Positions 15,774 through 25,958 of a stretch of 64,000 nucleotides of DNA are shown piece by piece. The translations under genes were made by a program, and so were the position numbers. The stretch is from Metabacillus malikii (lineage in GTDB: Bacteria; Bacillota; Bacilli; Bacillales; Bacillaceae), in the NCBI RefSeq assembly GCF_030813355.1, contig NZ_JAUSUD010000020.1, forward strand, positions 1 through 64,000, in the 5' to 3' direction. The notes beneath the pieces were generated by a model that saw only the letters and a program-made list of their open reading frames with translations, was not told the DNA's origin and did not search any database. Each line of letters begins with the position of its first letter. Position 1 is the first letter of the stretch.

Positions 15774-18761
15774 TTAAACAGGTTGTTTCCGAACATAATC
15801 ATTTAAAGAGATAATCCCTTCAGTGTTGTAGCTGCTTGCAATATGTTTATGACATGTAAAGAAGATGACCTGGTTTTCCTGTTTTAAATGTTGCAACAGC
15901 TTAAACGTATTCTCTGCCCTAATATGGTCAAAATGTACAAAACTATCATCAATAATTATCGGTAAATTTACATGTTCATTAATCATCTTAACTAGCGCTA
16001 GTCTAATTGATAAATATAATTGTTCTGCTGTCGCTTGACTCAGTTCTTCAGCTAAAAATCTTATCCCATCATTCCTCTCAACAATAAATGACTCTTTATT
16101 CTCAGGTAAGTAAACATGTGGATAACTTTCTCCGGTTAATTGATAAAAATATGTCTCAATTAACTTTATTAGTGCTGGTAATTTCGTCTGACGATATCGT
16201 TCAACAGTTTGGGATAGTAAATCTTTTGCAAGGGCTCTAATTGCCCATTGCTCCGCGATTTCTCTAACTTCTGCTTTTTCCATTTCATATGATTGAACTA
16301 AATTAGAATACAAGCCATTGCTTTCAATATCCTCTAACTTTATCAATGTGCTTGAATATTCTTTTTGAATGTTCTTTTCTGCTGAAGTAAGCCCATCGAT
16401 CCTCGATTCAATATCAACAAGCTGTTTGTCAATGTCATCCTCCTCATTCATTTCAGACTCTGAAATGATAGGTACTGACGCAAGTTGCTTGTCAATCCAT
16501 TTCTTTTGCTTCAAAATTTCCTCTTTTTCTTCATATGCTTTCGCTAATTTTCGGAAATCGTCATCTGTCTGTACTCTAGCTATTTGAAAGAGCTTTTCTT
16601 TTTCTGATTTAATAAACGATACTTTGTCCTCTAAAGAGCGAATAGAATTGTCTAGCTCCGTTTTTTTATGTAACAAATCCTTTAACTGTTCATTTCTTTT
16701 AGTCTCTGTTTCTGCAAATGTGTAAAGACCAATGACTGCCTCTTCCATCGAGGAATGATTAACCTCAAATTGTTGTATTAACCTATTTATTTTTGTCTCG
16801 TATTGGACTATTTCTTCTTCTAGCATTGTAACTTCTGTTGTTTCTTTTCTGCATCTTAAGATTATTTGCTGTAATTGCTGTAGGCCTTGGAAAGCTTCCA
16901 AAATTGCCTCAGCTGTTGCCTTTATATCAATCTTTAATTGACCAGCTAAATCCTTAGTAAGTTCTTGTAATTGATAACATTCATCTTCCCACTTCTCATA
17001 CTGGCTTAGCACCCTGTCATAATTTCTTTCCTGCTGATTCCTAATTAATTGTGCATGATGAAGCTCTTGTTTTCGTTTATTATCGTTATCCAGCATAAAC
17101 ATTTTCTGTGAAATAGTCTGTTTGAGATCTTCTTCTCCAATTAAGGAAGCAATTTCTTCGTCTATCATATGTAACCTTTGTTCAAGATGCTTCCCTAAAG
17201 GATCAGCCTTTAAATGATGTTGTCTTACTAAAAATAGTACTACAAGAAAGCCACTAATTCCGATTATAGAAAATAACATTAATTTTTCAACAAGCAGCCA
17301 TACTGTACTGAATGCAAATAACACTGCAAGAAATATATATAAATATAATCGTTGTTTTTTTTCTTGCTGAAACTCTTTTTGGCGATTATTAAGCTGTTGT
17401 TGTAATTGTTTTTTCTCTACCTTTAAATAAGCAGTATCTGTAATTTTATTTTTTTCTATCTCTTTTTCTAATTTTGTACGTTCTGCTTTAGGTAGCAAGT
17501 CCTTTTCGAGCTCAGCGATTTTCCATTCAGTTTCTTCTAATCCGCTTTTTGCCTGTTCAAATTGCTCATCTAACAGTTTTTTTCTATGTGATAACTGTTG
17601 TTCAGTTGCTATTGCCGTCTTAATGGACTCCTTCATTAACACAGTTGCATGAATGCTCATGATTTCCTCATTTGAAAGATGTGGATAAAGCCTTTGTTTA
17701 TATATTGAAATTTCTTCTTCATATTGTTCAACGATTTTTTGCTTCTGGTGTATATTTTTCTTTCTTTCCTTGTAAACCTGGAGTTGGTCACGTAATAAAG
17801 AGATTTCTGAATAGCGTTCTACTGCATCTTTATTAATCGTATCATTCGCTAAAATTCGTTCATACTTGGCCTTCTCCATTTCTAAAGCATGGAGTTGTGT
17901 TTCAATTGGTTGTAGTGCGACAACGTATGAATCTAGGTGCTGTATGCCTTCCTCTGGGAAATTTTGCGTATCTGGTAGTTTGCTTAACTGTTGCTCACAC
18001 CATTTACGTTCTTGAAGGATAGGTAAAATTGAATGTACTTTTTCTAACTCTTTATGTTTTAATAAAAGTTTCTTCCTTTCATCCGCAATCGCATCTAATT
18101 GATTTTCAATTTTCCTCTTTCGGGCTAATAACTCTTGATATTGATTATTACTGCGTTTTGCCTCTATTAATTTACGGTTACTCTCTTTTAGTTTGACGAG
18201 AGCTTCATTGAGAAGTGGCTTTTTTCCTCCCGGTTTAAAAAGGGCTTCCTGTTGCTTTGATAAGTAATGTTCGACTGTAAATAAGGCTTCTCCGCCATAA
18301 ATACTTGATAAAAATAAAAATTTACCAATTTGGTCTGATTTCATTTTCTGAATTTGCTGGAGACCATGAATATCAAAAGAAAAGATTGAACGGTACGTAT
18401 CTCGGTCAATTCCACCTAGAAATTGCTGGAGATCTTCCTCGTTAAGTACTTTACCATTCTCTTCTTCGATTCGAACCTCACCACCGCCTTTACCTGCAAT
18501 CCTTTCAATTTTATATAGTTGATTTTCATTTGAACGAATGATAAGATACCCACCATAAGCTGCACCATTTTTTGGTTCATAGCGATTTTCTGCTTGTTGT
18601 TTAGTAGGAAATCCAAATAAAATACTGTGTATAAATGACATTATTGTCGATTTTCCAGCTTCATTTTCACCGTAAATGATTTGTAGATTTTGTGATTCAA
18701 ATTCTATCAATTGATTTTGAAATTTCCCATAGCCATAAATCATTAATTTTACAATCTTCAC
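15774..18761 (-). CDS. yhaN: SbcC/Rad50-like ATPase YhaN with internal membrane segments
   Basis: A 995-residue SMC/Rad50-type ATPase. Walker A GENEAGKST is at 31-39. Long coiled coils occupy about 180-860. The C-terminal half-site contains LAEELSQATAEQLYLSIR and Walker B LPIIIDDSFVHFD. Two adjacent hydrophobic helices at about 468-510 (LYLYIFLAVLFAFSTVWLL; ISGFLVVLFLV) interrupt the coil and suggest membrane tethering, as in other YhaN proteins. It pairs with the nuclease YhaO. Start GTG 18761 lies 2 bases after the yhaO stop, so translation is coupled. Confidence 0.9.
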   Translation of the reverse strand: MKIVKLMIYGYGKFQNQLIEFESQNLQIIYGENEAGKSTIMSFIHSILFGFPTKQQAENRYEPKNGAAYGGYLIIRSNENQLYKIERIAGKGGGEVRIEEENGKVLNEEDLQQFLGGIDRDTYRSIFSFDIHGLQQIQKMKSDQIGKFLFLSSIYGGEALFTVEHYLSKQQEALFKPGGKKPLLNEALVKLKESNRKLIEAKRSNNQYQELLARKRKIENQLDAIADERKKLLLKHKELEKVHSILPILQERKWCEQQLSKLPDTQNFPEEGIQHLDSYVVALQPIETQLHALEMEKAKYERILANDTINKDAVERYSEISLLRDQLQVYKERKKNIHQKQKIVEQYEEEISIYKQRLYPHLSNEEIMSIHATVLMKESIKTAIATEQQLSHRKKLLDEQFEQAKSGLEETEWKIAELEKDLLPKAERTKLEKEIEKNKITDTAYLKVEKKQLQQQLNNRQKEFQQEKKQRLYLYIFLAVLFAFSTVWLLVEKLMLFSIIGISGFLVVLFLVRQHHLKADPLGKHLEQRLHMIDEEIASLIGEEDLKQTISQKMFMLDNDNKRKQELHHAQLIRNQQERNYDRVLSQYEKWEDECYQLQELTKDLAGQLKIDIKATAEAILEAFQGLQQLQQIILRCRKETTEVTMLEEEIVQYETKINRLIQQFEVNHSSMEEAVIGLYTFAETETKRNEQLKDLLHKKTELDNSIRSLEDKVSFIKSEKEKLFQIARVQTDDDFRKLAKAYEEKEEILKQKKWIDKQLASVPIISESEMNEEDDIDKQLVDIESRIDGLTSAEKNIQKEYSSTLIKLEDIESNGLYSNLVQSYEMEKAEVREIAEQWAIRALAKDLLSQTVERYRQTKLPALIKLIETYFYQLTGESYPHVYLPENKESFIVERNDGIRFLAEELSQATAEQLYLSIRLALVKMINEHVNLPIIIDDSFVHFDHIRAENTFKLLQHLKQENQVIFFTCHKHIASSYNTEGIISLNDYVRKQPV

Positions 18762-18763
18762 GA

Positions 18764-20002
18764 TTATTTCACCCCACTATGCTGAAGAAGCTCTTGATGT
18801 AATAGTCGCTCCGCTTTGATTAATAGCTGTTTCCGTTCCTCTACTGTAAATTGATTTATATATTTTCGATATAGAGGATGTTGTTCTAGTGGTTCCAGTG
18901 ACTTATTGTATGTATCAAAATCCGCTGCAGTCTTACTTAAGTCAGCAAAAAAGCTGGAAAGCTCATGATTTTCTTTCTGTTGTAATGTTGTATGATTTTG
19001 TATTTTCACAACCCAAATAAATGGAACTTGGTCACTTTCTGCATCATTTAATGTATCAATCAAATCCTCAATTGTTTGCTGTGAAGAAAGGCTAGCTGAT
19101 AAGTCTCCTGCTCCAATTACTTCAAATGACAATAATGTCGATTTATTTCTCATACGGATTTTTTCGATATATTCCTCAAATTGATGAATTAACATCGTTA
19201 ACGTTGTTTCCTCATTAATCGATAGAGTAGCTTTTTCCCAAATCACTTCCTCGACTGAATGAAACGTAGCTTGTGATGAAGTTTCTGTTAATTCCACAAG
19301 GTAAAAACCTTTTTCACCAACTTCTTTACGATTCCTGCCTTGAATATTACCTGGATAAAGAATTAGTGGATCCTCATGAAGAATTTGCCGTTTATGTATA
19401 TGTCCTAAAGCCCAGTAATCAAAATCTTTAGCAATTAAGTCTTTAAGTTTAAACGGACAATACACATCATGCTCTACATCCCCTTCAATTGAACCGTGTA
19501 GCATTCCAATATGGTAAACAGATGAATGGGGGGATTTTTCAAAGTATGTTGATATATTTTCTTGAACTACTCGTGTCGGGTAGCTATAACCATAAATATT
19601 CGCTGCTGGTATTTCTCCTTTTTTGTACGTTTTCATCTCAACTTTACTAGAGGAGAAAACATGAACATTACTAGGCCATTCTAACTCGAGCCACTGCCCA
19701 CCCATGTGGTCATGGTTACCATGAATTACATAAACATCTATATTAGCAATCTTTAATCTTTCAAATTCCTTTTTTAGCTTTAACTGTGCTTTTAAGCTTC
19801 TGTCTGCTTCATCATATAAATCTCCTGAGAGTAAGATAAAGTTTACCCTTCGATTAATCGCAAAGGTGACAAGTCTCGAAAAAGCCTCAAACGTACTTTC
19901 ACGTAGTATTTCAACTATTCGAGCTGGTAAATGCTTTAACCCTATAAAAGGACTATCTAAATGTAAATCTGCTGCATGTATAAATTGGATTGGTTCTCTC
20001 AT
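18764..20002 (-). CDS. yhaO: Mre11/SbcD-like nuclease YhaO
   Basis: A 412-residue calcineurin-like metallophosphoesterase. Motifs in order: FIHAADLHLDSPF (8-20), LLSGDLYDEAD, VIHGNHDHMGG, IGMLHGSIEG and GHIHKR, which together supply the two-metal site of Mre11-type nucleases. It is the first gene of yhaO-yhaN-yhaM. In B. subtilis the pair is thought to act in DNA end processing or repair. The ATG start is followed by MREPIQFIHAADLH with little room for an alternative. Confidence 0.92.
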   Translation of the reverse strand: MREPIQFIHAADLHLDSPFIGLKHLPARIVEILRESTFEAFSRLVTFAINRRVNFILLSGDLYDEADRSLKAQLKLKKEFERLKIANIDVYVIHGNHDHMGGQWLELEWPSNVHVFSSSKVEMKTYKKGEIPAANIYGYSYPTRVVQENISTYFEKSPHSSVYHIGMLHGSIEGDVEHDVYCPFKLKDLIAKDFDYWALGHIHKRQILHEDPLILYPGNIQGRNRKEVGEKGFYLVELTETSSQATFHSVEEVIWEKATLSINEETTLTMLIHQFEEYIEKIRMRNKSTLLSFEVIGAGDLSASLSSQQTIEDLIDTLNDAESDQVPFIWVVKIQNHTTLQQKENHELSSFFADLSKTAADFDTYNKSLEPLEQHPLYRKYINQFTVEERKQLLIKAERLLHQELLQHSGVK

Positions 20003-20079
20003 TTGTTCACACCCTTTGCATCAGTCAACTACCTATTTTATTTTACCATCATTAAAATACGAATGCACGTTCGAAAATA

Positions 20080-20216
20080 GAAAAGCGTAAGCGCCTGTAA
20101 AGCCCCGAAAAACATAAGACGCAAATGTAGAAGACGCTCTTTGTCTTCAATTCTAGATTGGCTTATGACCTCGAGGGACTAGGCCCTGAAGCGAAATGTC
20201 GAGCGATTATCCACAG
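20080..20216. repeat. family B repeat (copy 1, standalone)
   Basis: Begins GAAAAGCGTAAGCGCC and ends GATTATCCACAG. Internal stems CATAAG/CTTATG and GAAGAC/GTCTTC give a hairpin core. Relatives lie at 43750-43870 and 48708-48850. It fills the space between yhaO and yhaP. Confidence 0.8.
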
Positions 20217-20250
20217 TTCAAAAACATTAGTATTTCCTAAACGAAAATCA

Positions 20251-20292
20251 AAAAGCCGTCCAGAGCATTATAAATGCTAATTGACGGCTTTT
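20251..20292 (-). terminator. terminator after yhaP (bidirectional)
   Basis: AAAAGCCGTC (20251-20260) pairs with GACGGCTTTT (20283-20292), with T-rich sequence on the plus side and A/T on the other. Confidence 0.7.
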
Positions 20293-20330
20293 TTAAACTT
20301 TAAAAATTAAAAGTATAACAATATCCTTTG

Positions 20331-21584
20331 TTATTTATCCTTTGACATCATTAAAGCCCGTTTTAAATCTTTAAATGATGATGACTTACCGTAAATAAGG
20401 ACCCCACCTTTATATACTCGCGCACCAAATATCGCTAGTATTGTAATCGATGCAAGGAGAATTCCAATCGACAACATAATTTCCCAAGCAGGAATATTTA
20501 ACATCCCGACTCTTAAGAACATAATCATCGGTGTAAAAAACGGGATATATGAACTAATCGTAATAAATGGAGTTTCTGGATTGGTCAGCCCGAACATCGC
20601 TATCATAAATGCGCCAACAATTAAGAAAATCATTGGTGAAATAAGTTGCTGCACATCCTCAATCCGACTAACTAATGAACCTAGAAAAGCTGCTAATGTT
20701 GCAAATAGAAAATAGCCTAGTATAAAATAGATACCTGCATAAACAAATGTTGAAACCGGGACATCACTAAAACCAAGTTCTCCACCTGTCATCGCGTTAA
20801 TATCAGCTAGCTTTGAACGGATCGTTGTAAACCCAAAGGTAAAGATTACAATCATTTGCGTTAAGCTTAGCAAACCAATTCCAATTAATTTTGCGAACAT
20901 TTGCTTAACAGGTGACACACTCGATATTAAAATTTCCATGACACGGGAGGATTTTTCTGTTGCTACTTCTGTAGCGATCATACTTGCATAAACAATGACT
21001 GAAAAATAAATAAAGAATAAGAGAACATAAACTAGTACTCTCGCTTGATTTAATTCTGCCTCTGTTTTTGCATTGTCTTCAAGCGCTATCTTTTTCACTT
21101 CCACTGGCATGAAAAGTTGATTTAGGTCTTCTGAATCTAACCCAAGTTGCTGTCTTCCAATTTCCTGCTTTGTTTGCTGAAGAACTTGCTCAACCTCCAT
21201 AAAAATAGACGTATCTGTCATTGACAATGTTTTAACCGTTGCAGTAGGAAGCTGATTTGCATCAGTTTCTAAAACGATAATCCCGTCTAGTTCTCCTTCA
21301 AGCACTTTTTTATCAAGCTCTTCTCCTTCGCTTGAAGCTTGTTCAATATCAAATGGTGACCCCATAGCTTCTAGGTTAGCTTCAAACAGTTGATAATATT
21401 GATTTGCTTCATCTACGACTGCAATTGTTCTGCCGCTGTCCTCATCATCAAACATTTCTATTATTGTCCCAATATTAGATAGACCGTAAATGAGTAACAC
21501 CATAATTAATGTTGTAATAATAAATGATTTCGTTTTAACCTTGCTTAAATATGTATGTGCAACCATTAACCAAAATTTATTCAT
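20331..21584 (-). CDS. yhaP: ABC-2 type exporter permease YhaP
   Basis: About 417 residues. It has an N-terminal membrane anchor (SFIITTLIMVLLIYGLS), a large extracytoplasmic loop (about 45-185), and then five or six membrane segments, as in NatB/YhaP permeases. It is the partner of YhaQ. The start ATG follows AAGGTAGGTG and overlaps the yhaQ stop by 8 bases; an in-frame GTG three codons upstream is less favoured. Related systems export sodium or drugs; the substrate here is not known. Confidence 0.85.
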   Translation of the reverse strand: MNKFWLMVAHTYLSKVKTKSFIITTLIMVLLIYGLSNIGTIIEMFDDEDSGRTIAVVDEANQYYQLFEANLEAMGSPFDIEQASSEGEELDKKVLEGELDGIIVLETDANQLPTATVKTLSMTDTSIFMEVEQVLQQTKQEIGRQQLGLDSEDLNQLFMPVEVKKIALEDNAKTEAELNQARVLVYVLLFFIYFSVIVYASMIATEVATEKSSRVMEILISSVSPVKQMFAKLIGIGLLSLTQMIVIFTFGFTTIRSKLADINAMTGGELGFSDVPVSTFVYAGIYFILGYFLFATLAAFLGSLVSRIEDVQQLISPMIFLIVGAFMIAMFGLTNPETPFITISSYIPFFTPMIMFLRVGMLNIPAWEIMLSIGILLASITILAIFGARVYKGGVLIYGKSSSFKDLKRALMMSKDK

Positions 21585-22476
21585 AGGAAGCACCTACCTT
21601 TTCAATAAAAATATCATTTAAAGATGGCTCTTCTAATGCAAATTTCCGTACAAAACCTTTATGTTGCAATTCGTGAAATATTGTACTAGCAATCTCTTCA
21701 TTTTCGATTTGTAACTCGACACCTTCATTTGTTTTTTTATATTTTGTTACACCTGTAATTGATTCAAGGAAATCCATAGCAAAATCTCCTTGTACAAATA
21801 CATTTTTCTTACCAAAGGAGCGTTTAATCTCTCTTAATGCTCCGTGAACAACTGGCTTGCCGTGATGCATAATACACAAATGCTGGCATAATTCCTCCAC
21901 ATGTTCCATACGATGACTTGCAAAAACAATTGAAGTCCCTGCTTCCTTTAAATCAACAACAGCCTGTTTTAATAATTCAACATTAACAGGATCAAGACCA
22001 CTAAATGGTTCATCTAAAATTAATAGTTTCGGCTTATGTAGTACAGCTGCAATAAATTGTATTTTTTGTTGATTACCCTTGGATAGCTCTTCAACTTTTT
22101 TATTCAGATACTCTGAAACTTTCAATTTATCAAACCATTTATCCATCTCAGTAAGGACTTGTTGCTTTGTCATTCCCTTCAGTCTTCCTAAGTAAATTAG
22201 CTGGTCTTTCACTTTTAGTTTTGGATAAAGGCCTCTTTCTTCTGGCAAGTAACCAATTTCATCACTTTCATTATACGTAATCTTTTTACCGTTCCATTCA
22301 ATTGCCCCTTCGCTAGGGTTTAACAAACCTAGAATCATTCGAAATGTCGTTGTTTTACCAGCTCCATTTGCTCCTAAAAAACCAAAGATTTCACTCTCAG
22401 GAATTTCAATAGTAAGTTGGTCGACAGCTGTATGTTTACCGAACTTTTTTGTAACACCGTCTATTCTAAGACTCAT
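21577..22476 (-). CDS. yhaQ: ABC transporter ATP-binding protein YhaQ
   Basis: A 299-residue NatA-like ATPase with Walker A GANGAGKTT (35-43), signature LSKGNQQKIQF, Walker B LLILDEPFSGLDP and the H-loop ASHRMEH. A C-terminal accessory domain (about 220-299) is typical of this exporter branch. First gene of yhaQP. A GGAGA-type ribosome binding site precedes the ATG in the minus-strand reading. Confidence 0.9.
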   Translation of the reverse strand: MSLRIDGVTKKFGKHTAVDQLTIEIPESEIFGFLGANGAGKTTTFRMILGLLNPSEGAIEWNGKKITYNESDEIGYLPEERGLYPKLKVKDQLIYLGRLKGMTKQQVLTEMDKWFDKLKVSEYLNKKVEELSKGNQQKIQFIAAVLHKPKLLILDEPFSGLDPVNVELLKQAVVDLKEAGTSIVFASHRMEHVEELCQHLCIMHHGKPVVHGALREIKRSFGKKNVFVQGDFAMDFLESITGVTKYKKTNEGVELQIENEEIASTIFHELQHKGFVRKFALEEPSLNDIFIEKVGASYE

Positions 22477-22669
22477 GTCATCTCTCCTTTCTCCAATTCA
22501 TATACGAATTTACTGGTAAAAAAGTTTCATGTTTCTACTCACCTGTTTATTGTCTCCTTTAGCAAAAATCATTTAGAGAGCCCCCAATACAGGAAATTAT
22601 TGGCATAAACATAGTATACAAATAAAAGCATATCATGTCTTAAAGGAAAATGGGAGGGATGGGATACAA

Positions 22670-22852
22670 ATGAAGCACTATTGTTTAACTGCTTTTGAAA
22701 GAAACGGTCATATGCTTCTAAATCTAACATTTCAGGCGAAATCTGATACTGAGGCAAGACAGATTGCACTCAAGAAGTTATCTGAACAAAACTTTACGCA
22801 AAATTCTTATCGTTGTACAACCTCACAAGGGGACTTAATATTATTTAAGTAA
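22670..22852 (+). CDS. yhzC: YhzC-like small protein
   Basis: A 60-residue soluble protein with alternating polar and hydrophobic residues, including KHYCLTAFERNGHMLLNLTF and a basic C-terminus ending DLILFK. GGAGGGAT precedes the ATG. It sits between yhaQ and hemZ, where B. subtilis has yhzC. Function unknown. Confidence 0.65.
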   Translation: MKHYCLTAFERNGHMLLNLTFQAKSDTEARQIALKKLSEQNFTQNSYRCTTSQGDLILFK

Positions 22853-22876
22853 AAGAAATTTGCATGCACAACAAAT

Positions 22877-22898
22877 AGGACTAGCGTCTGCTAGTCCT
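22877..22898. terminator. bidirectional terminator between yhzC and hemZ
   Basis: AGGACTAGC (22877-22885), loop GTCT, GCTAGTCCT (22890-22898). The stem can be extended by TTTGCA...TGCAAA. The hemZ stop codon lies inside the hairpin. Confidence 0.7.
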
Positions 22899-24393
22899 TA
22901 TGTGCAAATAAATTATCTAATATTTTTATTTTTTCCTCAGTATAATGTTCAAATCCATCATTATACGATTTCGGATCCTTAGGATTTGCAAAATGAGTAA
23001 TTTTCATTGTTTCTGGGTGGATGAATTTACTCGCAGCACCACAGCCTATTCCGATAATCGTTTGCTGCTCTTCCATAATCATAATATTATAAATACTGTC
23101 TTGACCTTCTAATGCATACCCTACATTCTCTAGATTACCTAATATGTTTTTTTGGCGATATAAATAGTATGGTTTGTAACCGTGCTCCTTTGTCCACGTC
23201 ACGGCATGATCCATCATTTTACTTATTTCATCACGGCTTGCAACTTTATATTTATGCTTATTTCTCGTCATCTCAGAAGCTCGTTTAAACGATAACGTAT
23301 GAACAGTTAAAGACTCAGGCATTAATTTAGCCGTCTCTGCTAACGAATAGTCAAACTCTTCAATTCCCTCACCAGGTAGTCCAATAATTAAATCCATATT
23401 GATGTTATTCATACCCATTTGTCTTGCTAACTGATACTTCTCAATCGTTTCCTCGACAGTATGGTGACGTCCGATTGCTTTCAACGTATCTTGGATATAG
23501 GACTGTGGATTTATACTGATTCTATCAATGTTCCATTTATTTAAAATATCGAGCTTTTCCTTCGTTATCGTATCCGGTCGACCTGCTTCAACAGTGATTT
23601 CTCTTATTTTTTCAACATGCGGAAATGATTCTACCATTTCTTCGTATAGCATATCCATTTCTTCTGCCGAGATACTAGTAGGTGTTCCACCACCGTAGTA
23701 TACAGTTGTAATATTAATTCCTTTATTTTTCAACCATTTGCCAATTTCACGCATTTCGTAATGCAAACCGCCTAAAAACGATGTGACTGAACCTTGTCGA
23801 CCGTTAATCGCATATGCTGGAAACGTACAATATGCACATTTTGTTGGGCAGAATGGGATACCAATATAAATACTTACTTCATTTGATAATGAGTCAAGGT
23901 CTGGTACTGTTTGCAATTGCCTAGTCACAATTTGCTGCATTAAATCGATTTTTTCATCAGATAATAAATACTCTTCTTTAAACATTTTATGAATATCTTG
24001 TTCGGACATGCCTTCTTGGCGTTTCTTATGGTAGAGCTTTGTTGGACGAATACCGGTTAATATTCCCCACTTTTGAATAATTCCGGTAAAATCTTGGAGA
24101 ATCGTCAAATATACATAAGATAATGTATTTTTTACAATTCTGAGGCGGTCTTTACCTTCTAGGTGCGAAGCAATATTTCGCTGTTTACTTGCAACATACT
24201 CTTTCCCATCTTCAGCTCGTAGCCGGCCATTAATTTCAATTAATTCACCACTATCTTTCATAAAAAACTCTACTTCTAGAGAGGCTTCTCCTTCTGAAAA
24301 GCAGAGTTCGGTTTCTTCAAAAAACAGATTTCCAATTAATCGAAGCGGTCGATGGAACCGTTCATCATCTATTCCTTTAATATATATCTTCAT
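22891..24393 (-). CDS. hemZ: radical-SAM coproporphyrinogen III dehydrogenase-like protein HemZ
   Basis: A 500-residue HemN-like enzyme. The iron-sulfur/SAM motif CPTKCAYC supplies Cys182, Cys186 and Cys189. YGGGTPT, EAGRPDT and NMDLIIGLPGE are further HemN-family motifs. An N-terminal extension of about 170 residues is typical of the Bacillus HemZ branch. The family acts in oxygen-independent haem synthesis. The gene is monocistronic and ends in a terminator hairpin. Confidence 0.9.
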   Translation of the reverse strand: MKIYIKGIDDERFHRPLRLIGNLFFEETELCFSEGEASLEVEFFMKDSGELIEINGRLRAEDGKEYVASKQRNIASHLEGKDRLRIVKNTLSYVYLTILQDFTGIIQKWGILTGIRPTKLYHKKRQEGMSEQDIHKMFKEEYLLSDEKIDLMQQIVTRQLQTVPDLDSLSNEVSIYIGIPFCPTKCAYCTFPAYAINGRQGSVTSFLGGLHYEMREIGKWLKNKGINITTVYYGGGTPTSISAEEMDMLYEEMVESFPHVEKIREITVEAGRPDTITKEKLDILNKWNIDRISINPQSYIQDTLKAIGRHHTVEETIEKYQLARQMGMNNINMDLIIGLPGEGIEEFDYSLAETAKLMPESLTVHTLSFKRASEMTRNKHKYKVASRDEISKMMDHAVTWTKEHGYKPYYLYRQKNILGNLENVGYALEGQDSIYNIMIMEEQQTIIGIGCGAASKFIHPETMKITHFANPKDPKSYNDGFEHYTEEKIKILDNLFAHKD

Positions 24394-24596
24394 TTATAAT
24401 CACCTTTACTTTTTCAGAAACTCCTATAAGTGTACAAAAGTTTTACTATAGCGGTCAATGTAAGAAGTTTGAAACAATAAAGACTTTATTTAATTGATCT
24501 GATTTTTGTATACCTATACCTTTCCAAGTTAGCATATATAACTATAAGACAAACATACAATGATTATAAGAATATGTTACAGGAGGCTATTGTAAT

Positions 24597-24926
24597 TTGA
24601 AGAAACTAGGGCTTATGGTATTCATTTTCACAGTTATTATGATAATTGGATTTCTTGACTCCCCAATTCATTTTGAAAAGGAAAGTGCATTAGCTAGTTT
24701 TCCTAATTTATCCGAGGAAGAAGTATCGACAAACGCTACAAATGAGCAACCATCTGAGGAAAATAACCAAGTGTACTCATTAGAAACGAAGCTCGTAGAT
24801 ATTATGGAAGATGACGGCTATAAAGTTGAAGTATATCGTGAATATGAAGTTTATAAAGATGAAAATGGGAAACTAATTGAAACAATACCTACCGAAAATT
24901 ATCAATATTTACGATATAAGCAATAA
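24597..24926 (+). CDS. exported or membrane-anchored small protein
   Basis: A 109-residue protein starting at TTG 24597 after ACAGGAGGC. An N-terminal hydrophobic segment (LGLMVFIFTVIMIIGFL) is followed by an acidic, Asn/Glu-rich linker and a region rich in Tyr, Lys and Glu (VEVYREYEVYKDENGK). It is either a signal-anchored or a secreted protein. I do not recognise it. A perfect terminator follows. Confidence 0.6.
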   Translation: MKKLGLMVFIFTVIMIIGFLDSPIHFEKESALASFPNLSEEEVSTNATNEQPSEENNQVYSLETKLVDIMEDDGYKVEVYREYEVYKDENGKLIETIPTENYQYLRYKQ

Positions 24927-24927
24927 A

Positions 24928-24952
24928 ATGTTGGGGGACTGTCCCCCAACAT
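24928..24952 (+). terminator. terminator after the 24597 gene
   Basis: Stem TTGGGGGA/TCCCCCAA extended by ATG/CAT, with a 3-nt loop and followed by TTTTTTT. Confidence 0.85.
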
Positions 24953-24965
24953 TTTTTTCGTACCC

Positions 24966-25901
24966 TTACATAAACTCATAAAAATAACGAACGACATGTA
25001 GAAATACCGGTGATGTGTAAGCAAGGCTGTCCACTCGATTTAAATAACTTCCTTTCATTTGTTTTAATTTTTCATGATTACCGATTAATAAATCACGCTT
25101 TAAAACCGAGATTGTTAAACTTCCTAAAAAACCGCTTATGCTAATAAGCAATCCTAATAAGACTCCTGCCATCACACTAAAAGGAGTTAAGTATGGAATA
25201 ATAAAATATGCTAAGATAGCTGTCACAATTGCTCCGCCAACGAAGCCTTCCCATGTAATATTTGCATTTGCTGAAGGGACGACCTTTCTTTTTCCAAAAT
25301 ATAATGAAATAAAGTGGTGTACGACATCATTAACTTGCGTTAAGACTACTAAGAAAAGCACAAGATTTGCACCATATTCTGGTGAAGCAATTTGGAAAAA
25401 CGCTAAATGACTAAGACCAAAGACCATCAGCATGACACCCCACTGCGTTGAACTAACAGAGTGTAAAAATCCAGTCGTACCCTTACCTAAAATTCTTGGT
25501 AGCGGCATAAAAAGAAAAACATATACAGGGATAAACACGATAAACATCCCGTACCAGCCGATATATATCCAATAAAACTGAACAGGTATTGCTAAATATG
25601 ACCATAGAAAAAGTCTGCGATCTGCTTTTCGAGTTTTCATCATTGAAAAATACTCTTTCAAAGCAAAGAAACATAAAATCATTAAAGAAATTAATGAAAC
25701 TTTTTCCGAAAAGAGCGTCGCCATCCCAAAAACTAAGAACATTCCCCACCATGTTTTTACCCTAATTGAAACCTCAGAAAAATCTTTGTTCGGCACTTTT
25801 TTCTTCATTATGTAAATAACGATCGAAACGAATAATAAAGCTAGAAAAATAATTGATAATGTCCAAAGAGTAGTACTCAATATTTCAACACCCACTCGCA
25901 A
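24966..25901 (-). CDS. CdsA-like phosphatidate cytidylyltransferase homologue
   Basis: A 311-residue polytopic membrane protein. The C-terminus resembles the CDP-diglyceride synthase signature: SVLKRDLLIGNHEKLKQMKG and then NRVDSL. However, the canonical K-D and H-G-G residues of that signature are changed. The enzyme family makes CDP-diacylglycerol from phosphatidate and CTP at the membrane. Given the divergence this may be a second, specialised homologue and not the essential CdsA. Divergent from the 25959 gene. Confidence 0.7.
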   Translation of the reverse strand: MRVGVEILSTTLWTLSIIFLALLFVSIVIYIMKKKVPNKDFSEVSIRVKTWWGMFLVFGMATLFSEKVSLISLMILCFFALKEYFSMMKTRKADRRLFLWSYLAIPVQFYWIYIGWYGMFIVFIPVYVFLFMPLPRILGKGTTGFLHSVSSTQWGVMLMVFGLSHLAFFQIASPEYGANLVLFLVVLTQVNDVVHHFISLYFGKRKVVPSANANITWEGFVGGAIVTAILAYFIIPYLTPFSVMAGVLLGLLISISGFLGSLTISVLKRDLLIGNHEKLKQMKGSYLNRVDSLAYTSPVFLHVVRYFYEFM

Positions 25902-25958
25902 TTTTTTAATGTATAATTAGCATAGAATATAATGGAAAAATATTAAAGAGGGATTCTA

